Origin: Sabulitectum sp964604135
GTDB lineage: Bacteria; Fermentibacterota; Fermentibacteria; Fermentibacterales; JCC-6
Length of the DNA: 38,660 nt
Reading direction: 5' to 3'
NCBI GenBank assembly: GCA_964604135.1
Contig: CAZRXU010000013.1
Span: 1-38,660 of the forward strand
This document shows positions 32,728 through 38,660 of the stretch, piece by piece. The stretch's first letter is position 1, and each line of letters opens with the position of its first letter. The notes under the pieces are model-generated. The model was not told the DNA's origin and ran no database searches. It saw only the letters and a program-made list of their open reading frames with translations. The position numbers and the translations under genes are program-made.

Positions 32728-33807
32728 ATGAGAACCTTGGCAATTTACACATTGCTGGTCGGCGTATTTGCCACCAGCGCGTTTTCGTTCGGGTACTACG
32801 ATTCCATAACAAGGGGAACTATGATTCAGGGGCTGTCTCCAGCAACAACATCTCTGGGTTCCGTTCGTGCTCTGGGGGTTCAAGAGCCAGTAGGTGTGTT
32901 TTTTAATCCTGCCCAGACGGCTGCTCTTCCATTCGGAGTTCAGCTCACCTGTTCTTCCATACAGTGGTCAGAGTCGGTTATCCAGACTGATGTTGAAAAA
33001 ATGGTAAGAACATATCTCACACACGACAACGGTGCTGCCGCGATTGTTTATCCGGCTGGCATATTTGTTGTCGGGGCTGGAATTGCAAAGGTTGGGGAGT
33101 TCGGTTACGAGGGGTCACACACTGTTTACGATGATCCGGATGATCCCGAAATTGGTGTGGCAGTGCTGTATGCAGACGGGGTACAGTGGGAGACGCTGGG
33201 AAGTGTGTCTGCCATGATCACAGACAAGATGTCAGCAGGGATTTCTGCAGGAATGAGAACTGTTCACGCAGACTATGCCTACATTTTCAACAGCCATGAG
33301 TATCTGATTCCAGACTCGTCATCGGTCTGGTCAGTTGACGATCGGGAATTTGCATGGCACGCAGGCATTGCACTGGACGGTGAAATGTTTGATTCCGGTA
33401 TTTCGTATTCTTCTGAAACCGACTATATGGATGATATCATTGCGTTTGGAGCAAGTGCTCTGGCTCCTCACTTGAAGAATACCACAGTTGGGCTTGAGGC
33501 TCAAATTGCCTCACCTCTGGACCACAACAGATTCGTAGGAGATATGTTTGTAAAAATGCCTTTCAACACTAAGCTGAATGCCCTGGTTTCGGTGAGTTTT
33601 GATGACAACCGTGTTGCCAGCAGGGCTGGCCTTGGCTTCGGGCTTGGTTTTGATCTTCGTCTTGGGCGATTTGATTTAGCGGTAGGGCTGCTGAACAGAT
33701 TCAAGTCAAGAAAAAACACAGCATTCCCAAACGAGCAGTCTGACAGGGTTGATGATTCTTTTACAATGCTTACCCTGGGTGTTTCCAGCTTCTTCGGTAA
33801 TCCATAG
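32728..33807 (+). CDS. PorV/UPF0164-like outer-membrane beta-barrel protein, second paralogue
   Basis: 359 residues with a signal peptide (MRTLAIYTLLVGVFATSAFSFG). It parallels the preceding protein in length, an opening with a tyrosine-glycine segment and a QG-type turn, an NPA motif (FFNPAQTAALPFG), and a shared FxWxAGI/V strand in the middle. It appears to be a diverged tandem duplicate. It may anchor or export surface proteins or carry hydrophobic ligands, but the role cannot be set from sequence. GGAGAAAC precedes the ATG. The multi-PAS gene starts 3 bases after its stop, which suggests a common transcript. Confidence 0.8.
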   Translation: MRTLAIYTLLVGVFATSAFSFGYYDSITRGTMIQGLSPATTSLGSVRALGVQEPVGVFFNPAQTAALPFGVQLTCSSIQWSESVIQTDVEKMVRTYLTHDNGAAAIVYPAGIFVVGAGIAKVGEFGYEGSHTVYDDPDDPEIGVAVLYADGVQWETLGSVSAMITDKMSAGISAGMRTVHADYAYIFNSHEYLIPDSSSVWSVDDREFAWHAGIALDGEMFDSGISYSSETDYMDDIIAFGASALAPHLKNTTVGLEAQIASPLDHNRFVGDMFVKMPFNTKLNALVSVSFDDNRVASRAGLGFGLGFDLRLGRFDLAVGLLNRFKSRKNTAFPNEQSDRVDDSFTMLTLGVSSFFGNP

Positions 33808-33810
33808 GTA

Positions 33811-36633
33811 ATGTCCTCCGGAACAAGCTCCTGGGCAAGACTAACGTTTGAACCATCTTCGGGAGACTTGAAAGTTGACGGGGATCTGTTTGCCGTTCTT
33901 GGTATCAATGCCGACAAACTCGTGCAATCATCGGATCCGTTCAGCTTGCTGCCGAACTCTGTGGCCAGGGGGCTTATTGAAGGGGAAGAGATAATCAGAG
34001 ATAACGGTCTGGTTGTTATTCCCGGGAAGTCCGGCGTCAGCAACACTGTAACACTGATAACCGAGCAGACTGTCGATTACGATCTGGTTTCGGATATGGC
34101 TGGCGGTGTTGTTGGGTTTACTCCCGACGGTACTATTGTTCAGTGGAATATGCGGATGACACTGCTCTTCGGTCCCAGAGAAAAGGATGTTGAGGGAAGA
34201 AATGCATCAGAAATACTGCCCAGCCCTGTTCTTTACGACTGGGACAGTGTAATTTCATCAGCTCACCTTGGGCACGAGGTGCGTGTCGAGTTTAAACCAT
34301 CCAGCGAAAAGAGGGTTGAGGGAGTTCTTAGCAGGGGAGGACCGGGAGTTGTAGGGCTGTTTCGGGATTCCACCGAGAGTTTTAGAACCAGCAAGCGGCT
34401 TCGCGCGTTGAACAGGCTCAACCAGGCGTATCTTCAGTCTACGGGAACCGGTTTGCTGCTGCTGGACAGCAGATTAAGAGTGCTTCTTTCCAACACAGGT
34501 TTTACCAAAATAACTGGTAACAGAGGATCACTGATCGGTCTTCAACTGCATGACATCCTGTCTGAGGATTCTTACAGATGGGTTCACGATGCTTCAGAGC
34601 ATCTGTTTGCAGAGGAGAGTGCCGAGCAGTCGGGAATTGTATCATTTACAAACAGAGACGGAAGAGAAGTAACTTTCCGTCAGACGCTGAGAGCTGTTAG
34701 AAATGAAACAAACCAGGCTTTGAATTTCGTATGTCTGTTCGAAGATGAAACAGATATAACTCGTTACCGGGATGAGGTTGACTATCTCAGAAAGAACCTT
34801 CTTGGTATTTCCAGGATATCCGATAAAATACTTAAGTCGGAAACTGGTTTCGCAGAGGGTTTGTGTGAAGAGATACTGCGGATAACCCACTCCAGTGCTG
34901 TCGCGCTGTTTTCCTACGATGCATTTGAAACTGTAAGGCTGGCTGGCAGTGCAGGCAGCTGGCCAAAGGGTTTTCCTGCAGATGAGTTGGGAAAGTTCGG
35001 ATTTCCAGCCTTTGTCTGGAGTGCAGACAAGCAGTACAAAGTGACTTCTGCAGAGCTGGGAAAGCTAGCCGGTCATTTCAATTCGTGTACAGTATTGCCT
35101 GTGGGAACTGGTATTTTAAATCAGGGGTATCTTGTTCTTGCAGACTCTGTTCTTTTTGTTGCAGACACAGAACTGTTTGAAACAGTTTCGTCTCTGGTAA
35201 AAATACAGAACGATTTAGTTTCAGAGAAAGCTGCCAGGTTCGCCGCAGAGAAACACCTTGAGCTGAACGAAGGATTTGCCGAAACTCTGCTGGACGGAAT
35301 ACCCCTTCCCCTGGCAATTATTGGAATGGATGGAAGAATAGTTCACTGGAATCATGTGATAGAGAATGTGTGCGGTGTTACAGCAGCAGAAGTTAATACC
35401 TACGATATCAACAATCTGATAGACCCTGACAGGTCGGGTTTTACCCTGGACTCCCGTGCTTCCGCCTGCAGTCAGAGCAACAGAGATACTTCATGTGTGT
35501 GGGCGGTGAAAAGGGAGGATGGAACCGAATCTGCAGTGTACAGGTGGAATGTCTCTATTGTAGACGAATCTACAGGATACCGTGGCGAGCCTGCTTTTCT
35601 TGTTGCCGGTGTTCCCTGGAGCAGCAAAGTTGCTCCAGTAGAGAGTAGAGAATGGTACAACCTGAACGGTAACGACCTGCTTGATAGAGTAATACAGCTT
35701 TTCTTAGCCGGAACCAGCGCGGACAAACTGAAAACGCTTGCTGGTGTGTGTTTTTCCGTCAGTGGTGGTGGAATACTGGAATTCAGCGCAGGCGGTAGGC
35801 CTGTGGCGGTGTTTCCACGCGAAGCTGAAAATCAGAAAGATAACCAGCTGGATTTCTGTTCTTCTGCGGTAATTGATGAAACAGAGTACCAGATTGCGTC
35901 CAGCAGCAATATCAGCCGGGAAACGCTTGACAAGGCTGTGGAACTGCTTTTACTGAAGCATGGCAGTGCGGTGGACACAGAGTATACCGCAAAGCGCGTA
36001 GCATTGGAAATCACAGGGTATTCAACCGGTTTGTCTGATTATCTTGAGCAGTATTCCTCTGTTGCTATAGAGCAGAACAATGCCATTCTGCATGTGATGG
36101 ATAATGATGATCCACTGGCGGGTTTTGCCAGGACAATGCTGTACTCCAACGAAACAGCATCCAGGGTTACCCATGTTCTGGGGCTTACATTGCAGGTAAA
36201 TCAGGCAGTTTTTTCTGAAGAATACCCCGACAGATTCCTTGGCAGGCTTCACGGTGTTTTTGCCGAAAAAGGGCTCAGACCCCCTTCGCTGTCCATCGAA
36301 GACAAGATCCCTCCGGTTACCATAAAAACAGAAGTTCTTCTGAAGTGTTTCGCGCTTCTTTGCCAGCTTGCAGTACAGGATGGTATCGTTTCATTCAATG
36401 TGATAAAAGCAGAGAACAGCCACAGCAGGCAGGAAGTTCTTCTTACTCTGCTGGGGTTGAACGATTCACTCAGGAAACTGCCCAGCGACAAGATCAGGAA
36501 CCGTTTGGAGTCGGGCAGGTTTAATTCTGAAACGGAAGCCGCATTAATATTTAGGATACTTGAGGCTGCCGGCTGTTCTCTGTCATCTGCAAAAGACGGA
36601 ACTCTTGTATTTACTCTGTATTCATTCCGCTGA
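33811..36633 (+). CDS. Multi-PAS sensor protein with degenerate histidine-kinase-like C-terminus
   Basis: A 940-residue soluble protein without signal peptide or membrane helix. PAS-like domains are seen at about 92-190 (GGVVGFTPDGTIVQWN), 205-315 (GLLLLDSRLRVLLSN) and 480-600 (PLAIIGMDGRIVHWN). A GAF-like region lies at about 330-470. The region 745-800 (SSVAIEQNNAILHVMDN) aligns with the HisKA block of HDxNN-type kinases, where VAHDFNNLL is expected; isoleucine 753 replaces the phosphohistidine. The last about 110 residues look like an ATPase fold ending in GTLVFTLYSF, but they contain no N-box asparagine cluster or DxGxG motif. It is therefore probably a pseudokinase or scaffold. It starts 3 bases after the second outer-membrane protein, and leuS begins 51 bases later. 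Confidence 0.8.
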   Translation: MSSGTSSWARLTFEPSSGDLKVDGDLFAVLGINADKLVQSSDPFSLLPNSVARGLIEGEEIIRDNGLVVIPGKSGVSNTVTLITEQTVDYDLVSDMAGGVVGFTPDGTIVQWNMRMTLLFGPREKDVEGRNASEILPSPVLYDWDSVISSAHLGHEVRVEFKPSSEKRVEGVLSRGGPGVVGLFRDSTESFRTSKRLRALNRLNQAYLQSTGTGLLLLDSRLRVLLSNTGFTKITGNRGSLIGLQLHDILSEDSYRWVHDASEHLFAEESAEQSGIVSFTNRDGREVTFRQTLRAVRNETNQALNFVCLFEDETDITRYRDEVDYLRKNLLGISRISDKILKSETGFAEGLCEEILRITHSSAVALFSYDAFETVRLAGSAGSWPKGFPADELGKFGFPAFVWSADKQYKVTSAELGKLAGHFNSCTVLPVGTGILNQGYLVLADSVLFVADTELFETVSSLVKIQNDLVSEKAARFAAEKHLELNEGFAETLLDGIPLPLAIIGMDGRIVHWNHVIENVCGVTAAEVNTYDINNLIDPDRSGFTLDSRASACSQSNRDTSCVWAVKREDGTESAVYRWNVSIVDESTGYRGEPAFLVAGVPWSSKVAPVESREWYNLNGNDLLDRVIQLFLAGTSADKLKTLAGVCFSVSGGGILEFSAGGRPVAVFPREAENQKDNQLDFCSSAVIDETEYQIASSSNISRETLDKAVELLLLKHGSAVDTEYTAKRVALEITGYSTGLSDYLEQYSSVAIEQNNAILHVMDNDDPLAGFARTMLYSNETASRVTHVLGLTLQVNQAVFSEEYPDRFLGRLHGVFAEKGLRPPSLSIEDKIPPVTIKTEVLLKCFALLCQLAVQDGIVSFNVIKAENSHSRQEVLLTLLGLNDSLRKLPSDKIRNRLESGRFNSETEAALIFRILEAAGCSLSSAKDGTLVFTLYSFR

Positions 36634-36684
36634 CAGCAGGTCTTGTTTTGTATATTTCGCGTAACATTTACTGGAGGCCTGATA

Positions 36685-38660
36685 ATGAGTACGTACAATT
36701 TTAAGGAACTTGAAAAAAAGTGGTCTCCCGTCTGGGAGAAACTGAACCTATACAGAACCGGGGATGATCCGGAGAAAAGCAATTTTTACTGTTTAGACTA
36801 CTTTCCGTATCCTTCAGGGGCCGGCCTTTCTGTGGGGCATTGCAGAAACTACATTCCTACAGATGTTATCTGTCGCAAGAAAAGGATGGACGGGCACAAC
36901 GTGCTGCATCCCATGGGATGGGATGCCTTCGGCCAGCCTGCCGAAGAGTATGCCATAAAAACCGGAGTGCACCCGGCGGAAGTAACCAGGATCAACACGG
37001 AAAACTACAAAAGACAGACGAAACTGTTCGAAGCCGGTTACGACTGGAGCCGGGAAATCAATTCAAGCCATCCGGATTATTACAGATGGACTCAGTACTT
37101 TTTCCTTCTTCTTTTTGACAGAGGGCTTGCATACCAGTCGGACAACTATCAGATGTACTGCCCCAGCTGCAGAATAGTTTTGTCCAATGAAGAGTCTGCA
37201 GGAGGAATCTGCTGGCGCTGCAGCGGAGAGGTTGTAAAGAAAAAACTGCCCCAGTGGTACTTCAGAATCACAGATTACGCAGACAGGCTTCTGGATGACC
37301 TTGACGATATTGACTGGCCGGAAAACATCAAGGCCATGCAGAGAAACTGGATCGGCCGTTCACATGGAGCAGAGGTGGTGTTTTCTGTAGACACTGAAAG
37401 AAATGGAACTGTAGTTCTTCCTGTTTACACCACAAGGATCGACACAATTTTCGGTGCCACATTCTGCGTTCTTGCACCGGAGCATCCTGATCTGCTTAAC
37501 ATCGTAACCGACAAGTACAGAAGCGATGTGGAACACTACATCAAAGCTTCCAGCTCAAAGACAGACCTTCAGCGTCTCGTGGCCAGCGAGAAAGAAAAAA
37601 CCGGTGTTTTCACAGGGGCATGGGCGGTGAATCCATTCAATGGAGAAAAAATACCCGTGTGGACAGCTGATTATGTGCTTTCCGGGTATGGAACCGCAGC
37701 AATAATGGCAGTTCCTGCTCACGATGAGCGAGACCATGCTTTCGCAAAAAAATACAGTCTTCCTGTTATTGAAGTTGTAGCACCCGGCGGGGTAGCCCAG
37801 GGTGTTGAGGATGCTGCAACAGTTGCTGATGGAGAGCTGATCAACAGCGGTCAGTTCACCGGCCTAAGCTCTGAGGAGTCCCGGAAAGTTATGGCAGATC
37901 ACGCTGTTAAAAACGGTTTCGGTAAAGCGGAGACCCGGTACAGACTCAGAGACTGGCTGGTGAGCCGTCAGAGGTACTGGGGTGCACCTATTCCCATAAT
38001 ACACTGTGACAGGTGCGGTGCAGTACCGGACAGGAATCTGCCTGTGGTTCTTCCCGATGTGGAATCGTACGAGCCTGATGATTCAGGTCGATCTCCTCTG
38101 GCATCTCAGGAAGCGTGGGTAAACACCACCTGCCCCAGGTGCGGGGCACCGGCAAAGCGTGAAACAAGTACCATGGCGGGATTTGCCTGTTCCAGCTGGT
38201 ATTTCCTTCGGTTTGTTTCGCCGCACTTCAGTGAAGGTCCCTTCGATCCGGAAGAGGTAAAAAAGTGGCTTCCAGTTGATCTTTACGTTGGAGGGGCAGA
38301 GCATGCTGTGATGCACCTGATCTACGCCAGATTTTGGACAAAGGTGATGTACGACGCAGGCATGCTGAACTTCACAGAGCCTTTTACCAGCCTCAAAAAT
38401 CAGGGAATGCTTATAAGCTACGACCATCAGAAAATGTCTAAGAGCAAAGGTAATGTCATCACGCCGGACGAGATGGTTGTGAAGTACGGTGCAGATGCTC
38501 TGAGGCTTTATATCATTTTTATGGGGCCGTTCGAAGCAGAGATTGAATGGAACGAGGAAGGTCTTGCCGGTACTTACCGATTTGTGAAGCGGGTATGGAA
38601 TCTGTTCCTTGAAACCGCAGAGCTGGAAGACGCTGAGTTCGACGAAGCTTTTGACAGAGA
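36685..38660 (+). CDS. leuS: Leucyl-tRNA synthetase, C-terminal end outside the window
   Basis: The first 658 residues of a class I synthetase, open to the edge of the window. FPYPSGAGLSVGHCRNY contains the HIGH motif as SVGH (49-52), with serine at the first position. DAFGQPAEEYA, CPSC (159-162) and CWRC (176-179), which form a zinc-binding insertion, and the editing-domain block (TTRIDTIFG, VPAHDERDHAF) are present. The second catalytic motif KMSKS is intact at 583-587. The start has CTGGAGG at 36671-36677, eight bases upstream of the ATG. The anticodon-binding domain is missing because of the window end. Its gap of 51 bases to the PAS protein may allow read-through, although a T-rich stretch lies in between. 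Confidence 0.97.
   Translation, partial: MSTYNFKELEKKWSPVWEKLNLYRTGDDPEKSNFYCLDYFPYPSGAGLSVGHCRNYIPTDVICRKKRMDGHNVLHPMGWDAFGQPAEEYAIKTGVHPAEVTRINTENYKRQTKLFEAGYDWSREINSSHPDYYRWTQYFFLLLFDRGLAYQSDNYQMYCPSCRIVLSNEESAGGICWRCSGEVVKKKLPQWYFRITDYADRLLDDLDDIDWPENIKAMQRNWIGRSHGAEVVFSVDTERNGTVVLPVYTTRIDTIFGATFCVLAPEHPDLLNIVTDKYRSDVEHYIKASSSKTDLQRLVASEKEKTGVFTGAWAVNPFNGEKIPVWTADYVLSGYGTAAIMAVPAHDERDHAFAKKYSLPVIEVVAPGGVAQGVEDAATVADGELINSGQFTGLSSEESRKVMADHAVKNGFGKAETRYRLRDWLVSRQRYWGAPIPIIHCDRCGAVPDRNLPVVLPDVESYEPDDSGRSPLASQEAWVNTTCPRCGAPAKRETSTMAGFACSSWYFLRFVSPHFSEGPFDPEEVKKWLPVDLYVGGAEHAVMHLIYARFWTKVMYDAGMLNFTEPFTSLKNQGMLISYDHQKMSKSKGNVITPDEMVVKYGADALRLYIIFMGPFEAEIEWNEEGLAGTYRFVKRVWNLFLETAELEDAEFDEAFDR

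Overview
The window looks like chromosome from a Gram-negative, anaerobic or fermentative, probably uncultivated bacterium. The evidence is a ferredoxin-linked 2-oxoacid oxidoreductase operon, two PorV-like outer-membrane beta-barrel proteins, TrmFO (the folate/FAD tRNA m5U54 enzyme) and a bacterial GlnRS. A member of the FCB superphylum or a neighbouring candidate phylum would fit, but that placement is inference. Start codons are notable: at least seven genes appear to start with TTG, most behind a clear Shine-Dalgarno sequence.

Layout. 1-2200 (+): the end of a membrane protein resembling GT-C glycosyltransferases, a DUF2007-like protein, a secreted NlpC/P60 peptidase and a two-helix membrane protein. 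2367-7472 (-): a two-gene unit, a GGDEF/STAND-ATPase/TPR protein followed by a CASTOR/POLLUX-type RCK ion channel. It is divergent from a membrane-bound diguanylate cyclase (7723-8778, +). 8788-13298 (-): asnB, a short GCS2-type glutamate-cysteine ligase and glnS, transcribed in that order, with the ligase start overlapping the asnB stop. 13493-15258 (+): weak small ORFs and trmFO. 15196-17789 (-): a Gfo/Idh/MocA dehydrogenase, an ABC-ATPase-like protein with every catalytic motif degraded, and a multi-pass membrane protein.

18040-20622 (+): clpB with a strong hairpin behind it. 20723-25602 (+): a GT-C-type membrane glycosyltransferase, then a tightly packed radical SAM, GT2 and methyltransferase trio that looks like a glycan or lipid-carrier modification cluster. 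25688-26667: a zinc-ribbon gene split over three frames. 26781-27581: a membrane protein. 27782-30523 (+): ferredoxin, VorB-like alpha subunit and a fused beta-gamma subunit, ending in a terminator hairpin. Directly after that hairpin lies a shrunken group II intron (about 30573-31428) whose reverse transcriptase has lost its N-terminus and the YADD region but whose domain V and VI hairpins are still recognisable. 31633-36633 (+): two PorV-like outer-membrane paralogues and a 940-residue multi-PAS protein that ends in a histidine-kinase-like region with isoleucine at the expected phosphohistidine position. 36685-end: leuS, cut by the window edge.

The most unusual material is a set of apparent signalling or transport proteins that keep a fold and lose its catalysis (the ABC-like protein and the PAS pseudokinase, each beside membrane partners), the GGDEF-STAND-TPR/ion-channel pair, and the deleted intron sitting at a terminator. 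No tRNA, rRNA or CRISPR array was seen. Gaps between genes are below about 250 bases except 13299-13917, which holds only weak ORFs, and the intron region 30524-31632.
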